A DNA stretch of 13,113 nt from Beroe ovata (Eukaryota; Ctenophora; Nuda; Beroida; Beroidae). Made by a program: the position numbers and the translations under genes. This document shows positions 7,101 to 13,080 of the stretch, piece after piece. The stretch is from positions 64,830 through 77,942 of the forward strand of contig CAMPET010000071.1 in the NCBI GenBank assembly GCA_946803715.1, read 5' to 3'. The notes beneath the pieces are model-generated. The model searched no databases. It was not told the origin of the DNA and saw only the letters and a program-made list of their open reading frames with translations. The stretch's first letter is position 1; every line of letters begins with the position of its first letter.

Positions 7101-10100
7101 CCTACCTATATAATCCGTGTGTGTTTTACATAACAAAAGAAGTCTTATAGTGGACAAAGTATTGTACATTCATACACTAAGTAGGTCTCAGTTACACCCA
7201 TCAAGAATCAAGATCTCACTGAGCTTTTCAATTGGTCTCAGCTAGTCTATAAATTGGGCAACATAATTGGTCTCAGCTAGTCTATAAATTGGGCAACATA
7301 ATTGAGTGCGCACTTATCTGTTACTTGTCCGAGCTCACTTATACATATACAGATCTCTACAGTATCTGTACGCTGTATGTTTCGTTAACTAATGTACCTA
7401 CTTGGACGTTACTCAATGTGTTTGCATTATTAAGAACCGTTCTCTGCTTTAATCTAATACAGAATATTCGTTAAATTTCTGATTGGATAATGTTCCATTT
7501 TCCAATCACGTTCCATTTCCTTCAACACAAATCGTACGAGAACCATGAAAGAAGCATACATCTCGTAGTTTATGGCTTTACTGATTGAATTTCATTCTGG
7601 CAGTAAAACGTGAACACACGTTTTGTACTTTGTACTTGTAGTGGCAGTAAAACTTGAACTTGTGTACTTTGAACTTGATAACTTTGCAAAGGGCCACCTG
7701 TTTAGAATAGATTTCACAATGTATTTCACGTTAAATTACGTATACACCTACTACTACAGTATGTGTATTGTGTACGGCTAGATTTTGAGCTGTTCAGTTA
7801 TGTTTACGTTTAGCAAAGTTGCAGCTCAGGTTACAATTAACGTGAGTTGAACCGATCAATCGCTAGCGAATCAATCATCGCTGTCCCCTTTTTTGTACTG
7901 CTGCATGCTTCATATCCACAATGTCATGTTATGAAAATTCAGATTCAGTTATCAAAATTCCGCTCATCATTTTGTCGCAGAGATCATACTCAGTATCAGT
8001 TATGCGACTTTTTTCAATAATGAACAGTGGTCTGATCATTCGGTTGACTTCATATCACAGCTATTGTCATTTCACTGTTGAAGGAAAATTTGAAAAAGAA
8101 AGGCATGAAAGGATGTTCACATCCATACAAACATACACACAAACACATGCACACTGCCTACACAGTACAAACACATGTACACACAAACTCATGTACACAT
8201 ACACTTCCAGCCCGTGTGTGACACACCAACACGTCATGTACCATTGTACATCCAACATGTACCAATTACCATTGTACATTCAACTTTATTGTTGTTGAGA
8301 GAGAGAGAGTTGCATGTGGGAAAGAGATCATTTAAAATATCTCGCGAGCTTCTTATAATTAAGCTATTCTTTTTATAAAGTAAGGCTACTCTTCTAAAGT
8401 AAGGCCATTCTTTTTAAGTTAGCTACCTATTCTTCTTAATAAATAAGGCAAAGTTGATGAAACCACATCATAATTTGAGAAGACAAACTGGATTCTCCAA
8501 AAATTTCCCTGTAGAATCATTATTCCATTTTCTATGTGCTTTGGAATTCATATCAGTCCACTTTTTACTTGTTAGTCTCTAAAAAGAAGAAGTGAGACTG
8601 TGCTGTACTTCATGCTACAACTTCATGTATTTCAGAGAACGGACAAGCCATGGATTCACAAGAACGTCCCGTACAAAGTGTGTCACACCTTCGTCAGAAA
8701 CCCCAAAGTTACAAACACNCAATTAACGTGAGTTGAACCGATCAATCGCTAGGGAATCAATCATCGCTGCCCCCTTTTTTTACTGCTGTATGCTTCATAT
8801 CCACAATGTCAAGTTATGAAAATTCAGATTCAGTTATTAAAATTCCGCTCATCATTTTGTCGCAGAGATCATACTCAAAATCAATCAGTATCAGTCATGC
8901 GACTTTTTTCAATAATGAACAGTGATCTGATCAATGATCATTCAGTTGACTTCATATCACAGCGATTATCATTTCAATGAAAAATTTGAAAAAGAAAAGC
9001 ATGAAAGGATGTTCACATCCATAAAACACACACACAAACACATGCACACTGCCTACACAGTACAGACACACACAAACACATTTACACACAAACACATGTA
9101 CACACACACATACAGCCCGTGTGTTTGTACTCACATGACACACCAACACGTCATGTACCATTGTACATCCAACATGTACCATTGTACATTCAACATCATT
9201 GTTGTTGAGAGTGAGTTGCATGTGAGAAAGAGATCATTTAAAATATCTCGCGAGCTTATTATAATTAAGCTATTCTTTTTAAGTAAGCTATTCTTCTAAA
9301 GTAAGGATATTCTTCTTAAGTAAGGCTATTCTTCTTAAGTAAGGCTACTCTTCTTAAGTAGGCTATTCGTCTTAATAAAAAGTTAATGAAACCACATCAT
9401 AATTTGAGTAGACAAACTGGAATCTCCAAAAATTCCCTATAGAATCATTACCTATTCCATTTTCTATGTGCTTTGGAATTTATATCAGTCCACTTTTTAC
9501 TTTTTAGTTTCTAAAAAGAAGAAGTGAGACTGTGCTGTACTTTATGCTACAACGTCATGTATTTCAGAGAACAGACAAGCCGTGGATTCACAAGAACGTC
9601 CCGTACAAAGTGTGTCACACCTTCGTCAGAAACCCCAAAGTTACAAACACTGAGGAGTGAGTAGCTTTAACACCGTTTTGATTTGACACCAATGTCTGGA
9701 TGTACCATTATACGTGAAAACTACGTGAACACTGAACAGTTGACACCACTATTCCTGTACCCTCTCAGTTTTTCTCTGACAGTCATCTTGGCACCACTCC
9801 CCATTGACACCACTTCTTTTTGAGATCACTGCTAGTTGACACCATTCCTCAGTCCTCGTTGACTCCACTTTTCATTGACACCAGGTGTTACTGTGGCGGG
9901 CAGGAGTCAGATCATTTACCAGGGTTCACCAGAGACCCCTCCATTACATCATGGGTTCAGTCACAACATACCAGAAAACACAAAGGTGAGCAGAAAAGTG
10001 AATAGGTCAAGGATAATTTTAACACTCCTATAATACTAGTCCTTATTTCTTCATTTTCGGACAGATAGATATGGATTCTGATATTAGTGATTCCCCACCA

Positions 10101-13080
10101 TATTAACCTACCAATAAACCTCAATGCTAATTTCCGTCAATCTCCCAGATAGCTGTTTTGGGACGATGAATTTCTGTCCGATCCCCAATATTCCAATTAT
10201 TATACCGTTCTCTAATATAACCTCAACACCTTACTATGAACCTAATTTTGTAAATTCCTGAACACTTTTCCCAGGTTACTATGAACCTAATTTTGTAAAT
10301 TCCTGATCACTTTTTCCCAGGTTACTGTTTTGGGAAGATAAGGTTTGTTGAAGAGGATGGCACTCACCAGCCTGATTTTGTACGTATATCCGATGATATG
10401 ATGGATAGGCATGCGTCAACAGCCAGGTCAGTCTTTTAGAAATAAACAAATTATTATCGTCGTAATTGTAGTGCAAGTTTGTTACTCTTGATTTATTCTG
10501 ATTCAAGTCTCGCCAATTATATACCCAACTTTGTGAATAACTATCCAACTTTGTGAATATGGTTACATGTTTCAAGTGTCCAAGAGAGGGTACTTAAAAG
10601 TTTGGAGATATAATTGATTGTCAATTTTCCTTAGAGTATTGGAGTTGTTGGAACAGAAATGGAGACTTCCTAGGCCCAATCTTCTCATTTCAGGTTAGAA
10701 TTTCCAATCTTTTCGGGCATGAAAATTATCTCCATTTTTGGAGATTGAACGCACTATTAATCACTCTATATCTGGGCCTATAATCACTCTATATCTGGAC
10801 CTAGGTCACAGACTATAATTAACCCTAACCCTAACCTGAAACACCGCTATAACTCACTACTTGCTGAACTAGTGACTACTAACTGACCACTAAAGCTGAG
10901 TAACCGACTCTCACACCAGTCACCACACACTCACACTTACGCCACACACTCACACTAACCACACACTGACACTTTCCACACACTGACACTGACACCACAC
11001 ACTGACGTCTAACACCAAACACTGACTCTCACCACACACTCACACTAACCACACACTGACTCTCACCACACACTGCACACTCACACCANACTGCACACTC
11101 ACAACACACACTGACACTAACCACACACTGACACTAACCACACACTGACACTCACACAGCACACTGACACTAACCACACACACTGACGTTTGACACTCAC
11201 ACCACACACTGACACTCACACCACACACCGACACAAACCACACCCACTATTGTAGTGACGGGGGGTGCGGCCGATTTTGCCTGTCCACCGGAGCTGGAGA
11301 AGCGGTTTAAACGGGGTCTCGCCAAGGCAGCAAAGAGTACCAATGCGTGGATATTCACCGGGGGCACAAATACCGTGAGTAAATTGCATCGGAATGGGTG
11401 TATAATTGGGAGGAATGACGTTATTGTATTGTAATAAGGGGCCTTTTCATCGATTCCAAGTAAATATTATGAACTATGAAGGATCAAAAGTTTTCGACTA
11501 ATTTTCGAGAATATCAGTTCTTAATGATGCTCTATCCAGGGGGTTATGAAGTTGGTGGGTGAAGCTGTGAGGGGAACGTCTTTCGGGAGTCAGATCATCA
11601 CCATTGGAGTTGCAACCTGGGGAATCATTAGGAACAGGGAACAACTCATCGGGAAAGTACGTGCATTCATGAATGAGAAGATTTCACTTCATTCATTCTT
11701 AAATGCCAGTTTACACTCGTACAGACATCAGTTTTCTTCGAAACTTTTGGCCCATACCAGAGTTCTCCCGTGTTTCTCTGCTCCGTTGTTAACATTGTTT
11801 TTACGCGGGATATCCGCCCTCTAGGCTCAAGACGGAAGGCAGGTCCGAGATTACGAGACTAAGAACGACGCAATCAGTGAGGATAGACGAGGAGCATTCC
11901 TCGACCCTAACCACACCCACTTCCTCCTTGCAGACGATGGTAATTAAATAGTAATAATGGGTAATTAGAGGGGAGGGGGTTCAGGGTGTGAACACAGATT
12001 TAGGAGTGAATTGTGATTGTAGGCTCCCAGAAAATGCATTTTCGGAGGCCTTGAGATTATGGATAGAGGGATGAGATTATGAATATTTGCTTCACAGTTT
12101 TCTTTGAATTCAGAGAAGTCGCATACACTGCGCATGATCATTATGTTCACACAGATTTTTCACTGTTTGGTACCTATACTACACTGTCAAATACACGATG
12201 TTGCCGCAATCTACATAGAAAATGAAACAAATCACACACAGGCACGCAGTATCAGTACGGTAAGGAGATCCTACTCAGAGCGAAACTTGAACAGAAAATA
12301 TCTGAGAAATACGGGGAAACAGGTTTGTTCTCGCGTGACATATATTATAGGTCCTCTCTTGGAAATATGTCAAATTCAGACCACCTGAATCTAAAATAGG
12401 GCATGACACTTTTTCGACTACTAAAACATCTTCTTGTTGTCTTTTAGTGAGTGTATGACTGATTCCATCATCCATGAGATTTGCTCCATGAGATTTGCTC
12501 CATGAGATTTGCTCTCATGAGTTGCTATCTATACTACCAGATGACAAATTCTGTGTATAGGTATTGGACAGGTGGCTCCTAAGTCAATACAATGTACAAG
12601 TTGCCGCATACACTAGTGTACACTATTATACAGTATACAATACCCTCACAATATTTTCAGATTCCACCCTCCCACAAATCTGTATCTTGGTGGAAGGGGG
12701 TCCCAACTCCATCAAAACTCTTCTCGAAACAGTCAGACTTGGTAAGAAAGTTACATCAGTTCCTATCTTATTAGATCTCATGTGTACTGTGTGTTTACTG
12801 CGGTCAGCGTCTCTTCTGCTTGCGTACTGCGAAACGTACTGCGAAACTTACTGCGTATGTACTGCGTGTGTACTTCAATACGTACCACAGCATATGTAGC
12901 AATCATTGTAACTGTCTAAGGCCCTATCACTTCATCGTAACACCCTTCAACCTCCATCCTTCCCTCGACCCCCTGCGCAGGCAATCCTGGACTTGTCATA
13001 GCCGGGTCGGGACGGTCTGCAGATGTGCTAGCAGAAGCTCACAAACTCAGTACCCCAGTGGAGGCTATAGATAGTGCAGG
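3974..13080 (+). CDS. TRPM: TRPM-family cation channel, N-terminal half (11 exons, 3' incomplete)
   Basis: TRPM proteins are tetrameric cation channels with a large cytosolic N-terminal homology region built on a SLOG (LSDAT) fold, which binds ADP-ribose in TRPM2. Eleven exons splice with consistent phases into 374 codons plus 2 nt. Visible landmarks: a lysine-rich leader (1-52); KPWI...VCHTF and the CYCGG cysteine motif (53-87); GKIRFVEEDG leading to DFVRIS (about 120-138); LPRPNLLISVTGGAADF (about 162-178); WIFTGGTNTGV (202-212); DPNHTHFLLADDGT (276-289), a TRPM hallmark; QYGKEILL; CILVEGGPNS (322-331); VIAGSGRSADVLAEAHK (347-363). Known TRPMs exceed 1,000 residues, so most of the protein, including the pore, lies to the right. 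Introns after the first are 165-562 bp. Subfamily (TRPM1/3/6/7-like versus TRPM2/8-like) and any C-terminal enzyme domain cannot be told. A duplicate of exon 2 and a possible missing micro-exon are noted separately. Confidence 0.92.
4183..4410. repeat. Polypurine minisatellite (GAGAGGAGAGGAGTAAGGGA family)
   Basis: Almost pure purine on the plus strand, built from GAGAGGAG, GAGTAAGGGAG and GAGTGAAG units with a repeat period of roughly 20-35 nt and several higher-order copies. Such homopurine tracts with mirror symmetry can form triplex (H-DNA). It begins about 50 bp after the exon 1 donor. A single N at 4287 interrupts it. The long antisense frame across it (Ser/Leu/Pro repeats) is just the repeat read backwards. 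Confidence 0.9.
4287..4287. other. Single-N assembly gap
   Basis: The 18 bases to its left (4269-4286, TAAGGGAGGAGAGGAGAG) are repeated to its right (4288-4305) with one difference. This is what an unmerged contig overlap would look like; repeat array length here is uncertain. Confidence 0.7.
4591..4930. repeat. 165-bp tandem duplication with indels
   Basis: Copy 1 is 4591-4755 and copy 2 is 4756-4930. Both read TTTGATG, CACTGTTATTCCCG, TTGGTATCTCAT, GACAGCATACGCGGATGTTG and TTTTTCCTGATTCAGCCGG in order and end in the near-palindrome CGGTTA(A/G)TAACCG region. Copy 1 has an extra CATTCCCGTATTCGTATCT; copy 2 has an insertion of about 35 bp beginning at the perfect palindrome AGGGAATTCCCT (about 4855-4866). 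No coding content. Confidence 0.9.
4931..5749. other. Intronic, nothing recognised
   Basis: Short open frames at about 5064-5339 are low-complexity (FHYHLIYQS and similar, from TTATTCCATTATCA repeats at 5145-5205) and lack any family signature. A short inverted pair CAATCAGAGTT / AACTCTGATTG lies near 5022-5060. Confidence 0.4.
5750..5799. repeat. Fold-back with 11-bp perfect arms
   Basis: GTTAATTGGGT (5754-5764) pairs with ACCCAATTAAC (5785-5795). The pairing extends outward through GATA/TATC with one bulge, and the 20-nt loop contains a second small palindrome (TATAGACTATA). It could be a tiny transposon footprint or a structured intronic element. Confidence 0.6.
6293..6367. repeat. 20-bp tandem repeat, about 3.5 copies
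   Basis: Unit CTATCTTTAAACGAGAGACA occurs at 6301-6320, 6321-6340 and 6341-6360 with one or two changes each, with partial units on both sides. No function is evident. Confidence 0.9.
6366..6560 (+). other. Open frame of 64 codons, doubtful
   Basis: An ATG-started frame with non-repetitive composition (central WQFLDSTWHVGIQLL, ending SALTDPK) inside TRPM intron 1. No family resemblance and no clear flanking splice sites, though GGCATGTAG|GTATAC near 6480-6492 is donor-like. It directly abuts the 20-bp repeats. It may be chance, part of a nested transcript, or an unrelated small gene. Confidence 0.15.
6561..7229. other. Intronic, nothing recognised
   Basis: AT-rich non-coding sequence. The only local regularity is a short tandem GTAGAATGAT word near 6925-6945. 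Confidence 0.4.
7230..7299. repeat. 35-bp exact tandem duplication
   Basis: AATTGGTCTCAGCTAGTC...GGGCAACAT is present at 7230-7264 and repeated identically at 7265-7299. Identity implies recent origin. Confidence 0.92.
7300..7833. other. Intronic, small repeats only
   Basis: Contains a hairpin AAAACGTG/AACA/CACGTTTT at 7605-7624 and a nearby partial duplication of GGCAGTAAAAC (about 7600 and 7643) with TTTGTACTTGT-like words. No coding signal. Confidence 0.45.
8126..8222. repeat. CA-rich microsatellite, copy 1
   Basis: Impure ACACA/CATACA tract with ACATG interruptions, shorter than its counterpart at about 9021-9137. Open frames across it on both strands are simple-sequence artefacts. Confidence 0.8.
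8361..8450. repeat. TAAGGCTATTCTTCTTAAG minisatellite, copy 1
   Basis: Around four imperfect 18-23 bp units (AAGCTATTCTTTTT, TAAGGCTACTCTTC, TAAGGCCATTCTTTTT, TAGCTACCTATTCTTCTTAA). The corresponding array in the other copy (9267-9380) has more units, so unit number differs between the copies. Confidence 0.8.
8636..8718 (+). CDS. TRPM: Second copy of TRPM coding exon 2 (cut at N)
   Basis: TTTCAG acceptor at 8630-8635, then AGA ACG GAC AAG CCA TGG and so on through ACA AAC AC at 8718, encoding RTDKPWIHKNVPYKV, CHTFVRNPKV and TNT. Over these 83 nt it differs from the 9568 exon only at two third positions (ACG/ACA and CCA/CCG), both silent. The native end (GAG GA plus donor GTGAGT) is missing because copy 1 stops at the N. 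Two explanations: an unmerged second haplotype (favoured) or a duplicated exon. Confidence 0.75.
8719..8719. other. Single-N assembly gap at duplication boundary
   Basis: Copy 1 of the 0.9-kb duplication ends at 8718 and copy 2 begins at 8720, so the N is exactly at the junction. This is the pattern expected when two overlapping contigs were joined without merging. Confidence 0.8.
9021..9137. repeat. CA-rich microsatellite, copy 2
   Basis: Expanded relative to copy 1, with longer ACACACAC runs between ACATG interruptions. A length-variable simple repeat. Confidence 0.8.
9267..9380. repeat. TAAGGCTATTCTTCTTAAG minisatellite, copy 2
   Basis: Five to six imperfect units of about 18-19 bp (AAGTAAGGCTATTCTTCTT), against about four in copy 1. 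The variable count is what a VNTR differing between alleles would show. Confidence 0.8.
9568..9656 (+). CDS. TRPM: TRPM coding exon 2
   Basis: TATTTCAG acceptor, 29 codons plus GA, donor GTGAGT at 9657. It encodes RTDKPWIHKNVPYKVC, HTFVRNPKV and TNTE. The KPWI-x8-VC-HTF pattern corresponds to the conserved block near the N-terminus of TRPM proteins where a tryptophan and basic residues precede a cysteine. Phase 0 in, phase 2 out. It is the complete member of the duplicated pair. Confidence 0.85.
9678..9884. repeat. Degenerate TTGACACCA repeats up to the exon 3 acceptor
   Basis: TTGACACCA or close variants occur at about 9682, 9739, 9803 and 9836, with GGCACCACT, TTGACTCCACT and a last TTGACACCAG at about 9875-9884. 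That last unit supplies the acceptor AG itself, so the splice site is made of repeat sequence. Confidence 0.6.
9885..9985 (+). CDS. TRPM: TRPM coding exon 3 (CYCGG motif)
   Basis: Starts G|TGT TAC TGT GGC GGG after ACACCAG and ends CAC AAA G before GTGAGC. It encodes CYCGGQESDHLPGF, TRDPSITSWVQ and SQHTRKHKG. The C-x-CG pair followed by a histidine matches the small cysteine motif of TRPM N-termini. Phase 2 in, phase 1 out, consistent with both neighbours. Confidence 0.9.
9986..10320 (+). other. TRPM intron 3 with duplicated 3' end
   Basis: 335 bp, GTGAGC to TTTTTCCCAG. Its last 90 bp are a 45/46-bp tandem duplication that copies the acceptor (separate entry). A CCCAG-flanked fragment at 10144-10166 resembles the first bases of exon 4. 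Confidence 0.8.
10231..10321. repeat. 45-bp tandem duplication carrying a splice acceptor
   Basis: TTACTATGAACCTAATTTTG...TTTTCCCAGG is present at about 10231-10275 and again to 10321. Each copy ends in a polypyrimidine tract plus CAGG. Use of the upstream acceptor would read through ...AATTCCTGA, an in-frame stop, so only the downstream copy gives a working message. Confidence 0.88.
10321..10426 (+). CDS. TRPM: TRPM coding exon 4
   Basis: After CCCAG, GT|TAC TGT TTT GGG AAG; ends GCC AG before GTCAGT. It encodes GYCFGKIRFVEEDG, THQPDFVRISDDMM and DRHASTA, matching the TRPM segment where a G-x-I-x-F strand is followed by a variable turn and a Y/F-V-R-I/V-S strand that opens the SLOG domain. 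Phase 1 in, phase 2 out. Confidence 0.92.
10635..10693 (+). CDS. TRPM: TRPM coding exon 5
   Basis: A 59-nt exon: acceptor TTCCTTAG, 19 full codons (VLELLEQKW, RLPRPNLLIS), donor GTTAGA. L-P-x-P-x-L-L-I-S is the conserved beta strand just before the TGG/HGG glycine loop of the TRPM SLOG domain. Phase 2 in, phase 1 out. Confidence 0.9.
10759..10804. repeat. 23-bp tandem duplication
   Basis: AATCACTCTATATCTGGGCC at 10759 recurs at 10782 with G/A and T/G changes. Confidence 0.85.
10820..10837. repeat. Short interstitial telomere-like run
   Basis: TAACCCTAACCCTAACCT, just under three units of CCCTAA, the standard metazoan telomere motif. It is short enough to be chance or to belong to the adjoining repeat, and lies inside an intron. 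Confidence 0.5.
10905..11245. repeat. CACACACTGACACTAAC minisatellite
   Basis: Roughly twenty imperfect 16-20 bp units (CCACACACTGACACTAA and variants with CACTCACAC or CTGACGT). The strand is nearly free of guanine apart from the TGAC words. A single N lies at 11089. The antisense frame of Val/Ser/Cys repeats is an artefact of the array. Confidence 0.92.
11089..11089. other. Single-N assembly gap
   Basis: CACTGCACACTCACACCA precedes it and ACTGCACACTCACAACAC follows, again the same sequence on both sides. The array length is therefore unreliable. Confidence 0.7.
11256..11374 (+). CDS. TRPM: TRPM coding exon 6 (TGG loop, FTGGTNT)
   Basis: After ATTGTAG: TG|ACG GGG GGT GCG GCC, ending AAT ACC before GTGAGT. 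It encodes VTGGAADFACPPELE, KRFKRGLAKAAKSTN and AWIFTGGTNT. In TRPMs this is the glycine loop plus helix plus the W-I-x-T-G-G strand-loop of the SLOG nucleotide-binding fold. It is GC-richer than its surroundings. Phase 1 in, phase 0 out. Confidence 0.95.
11540..11656 (+). CDS. TRPM: TRPM coding exon 7
   Basis: Acceptor CTATCCAG, 39 complete codons, donor GTACGT. It encodes GVMKLVGEAVRG, TSFGSQIITIGVATWG and IIRNREQLIGK. G-V together with the previous exon makes TGGTNTGV; the I-x-x-I-G-V-A-x-W-G strand and the R-x-x-L follow as in TRPMs. The ATG at 11546 is internal, not a start. Phase 0 both sides. Confidence 0.95.
11825..11939 (+). CDS. TRPM: TRPM coding exon 8 (DPNHTHFLLADDG)
   Basis: Acceptor CCCTCTAG, 38 codons plus G, donor GTAATT. 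It encodes AQDGRQVRDYETKNDAI, SEDRRGAF and LDPNHTHFLLADD. The L-(D/N)-x-(N/H)-H-(S/T)-H-F-x-L-x-D-(D/N)-G-T segment is the most recognisable TRPM N-terminal signature and secures the family call. Confidence 0.96.
12242..12322 (+). CDS. TRPM: TRPM coding exon 9
   Basis: The acceptor is CACACACAG at 12233-12241, chosen over the nearer CACGCAG because it keeps G-T-Q-YQYGKEILL in register with TRPM D-D-G-T-x-x-x-Y-G. It encodes TQYQYGKEILLRAKL and EQKISEKYGET, then G before GTTTGT. Phase 1 both sides. The acceptor lacks a good polypyrimidine tract. Confidence 0.9.
12471..12525. repeat. 14-bp tandem repeat, nearly 4 copies
   Basis: TCCATGAGATTTGC at 12471, 12485 and 12499, then the degraded TCTCATGAGTTGC, in TRPM intron 9. 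Confidence 0.92.
12661..12741 (+). CDS. TRPM: TRPM coding exon 10 (VEGGPNS)
   Basis: Acceptor ATATTTTCAG, 26 codons, donor GTAAGA. With the split codon it encodes DSTLPQICILVEGGPNS and IKTLLETVRL. The V/I-E-G-G-P-N strand-loop is invariant in TRPM SLOG domains. Directly joined to exon 9 the protein lacks the I-G-Q-G tetrapeptide that normally precedes this strand (see findings). Confidence 0.93.
12824..12875. repeat. 11/12-bp GTACTGCGAAAC tandem repeat
   Basis: GTACTGCGAAAC twice (12824, 12836), then TTACTGCGTAT and GTACTGCGTGT, then GTACTT. It lies in TRPM intron 10. Confidence 0.88.
12981..13080 (+). CDS. TRPM: TRPM coding exon 11 (GSGRSAD), last in window
   Basis: Acceptor CTGCGCAG, 32 codons plus GG, donor GTACGT at 13081. 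It encodes GNPGLVIAGSGRSADVL, AEAHKLSTPVEAI and DSA. The V-x-x-x-G-S-G-R-x-A/S-D motif closes the TRPM SLOG domain. Phase 1 in, phase 2 out; the gene continues past the window. Confidence 0.95.

Larger units (their letters stand above)
7834..8718. repeat. 0.9-kb duplication, copy 1
   Basis: Starts CAATTAACGTGAGTTGAACC and ends ...GTTACAAACAC, directly before an N. It matches copy 2 (8720-9650) along its whole length with substitutions and indels, for example GAGAGAGAGAG against GAGTGAG, a 10-bp difference at ATACTCA/GTATCAGT, and different CA-repeat lengths. It contains intron sequence, a CA-rich tract, an A/T-rich minisatellite and most of coding exon 2. Confidence 0.95.
4130..9567 (+). other. 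TRPM intron 1 (5.4 kb, repeat-rich)
   Basis: GTAAGT donor at 4130 and TATTTCAG acceptor at 9560-9567. It is about ten times longer than any other intron here. It holds a polypurine minisatellite, a 165-bp duplication, several small tandem repeats and the exon-2 duplication. An unrecognised additional 5' coding exon inside it cannot be excluded; I saw none with TRPM similarity besides the exon 2 copies. The stretches 4931-5749, 5801-6292, 6561-7229 and 7300-7833 hold nothing I can identify. Confidence 0.65.
8720..9650. repeat. 0.9-kb duplication, copy 2
   Basis: Starts CAATTAACGTGAGTTGAACC and runs to GTTACAAACAC at 9650, then continues into the intact end of exon 2. It is about 46 bp longer than copy 1, mainly from CA-tract, minisatellite and a 10-bp insertion near 8877. 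The copies share no long open frame: that insertion shifts the frame seen in copy 1. Confidence 0.95.
10694..11255 (+). other. TRPM intron 5 (repeat-filled)
   Basis: 562 bp, GTTAGA to ATTGTAG. It contains a 23-bp tandem pair, a short telomere-like run and a CA-type minisatellite that runs to within about 15 bp of the acceptor. Confidence 0.85.

Noticed and set aside
7921-8298. 125-codon open frame in duplication copy 1
   Set aside because: The matching region of copy 2 has a 10-bp insertion that breaks this frame, and half of the frame is CA microsatellite. It is not conserved as protein.
8934-9299. 121-codon frame and its antisense counterpart (8952-9221) in copy 2
   Set aside because: Mostly Thr/His or Val/Cys simple repeats from the CA tract, with no correspondence to the same frame in copy 1.
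10279-10575. Minus-strand 98-codon frame
   Set aside because: Antisense shadow over TRPM exon 4 and the duplicated acceptor, with no family resemblance.
10820-10837. Telomere or chromosome-end signal
   Set aside because: Fewer than three CCCTAA units, inside an intron of an active-looking gene. Too short to claim a telomere or fusion site.
11040-11243. Minus-strand Val/Ser/Cys-rich frame
   Set aside because: A direct translation of the CACTGACACTAAC minisatellite inside a TRPM intron; it also contains the N.
12245-12248. Alternative exon 9 acceptor at CACGCAG
   Set aside because: It would give V-S-V or similar after the split G and lose the G-T-x-x-Q-Y-G register that TRPMs keep; the CACACACAG acceptor at 12241 preserves it.
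12564-12899. 111-codon frame covering TRPM exon 10
   Set aside because: Only the 12661-12741 part is coding; the flanks are intron sequence that happens to be open and contain GTACTGCG repeats.
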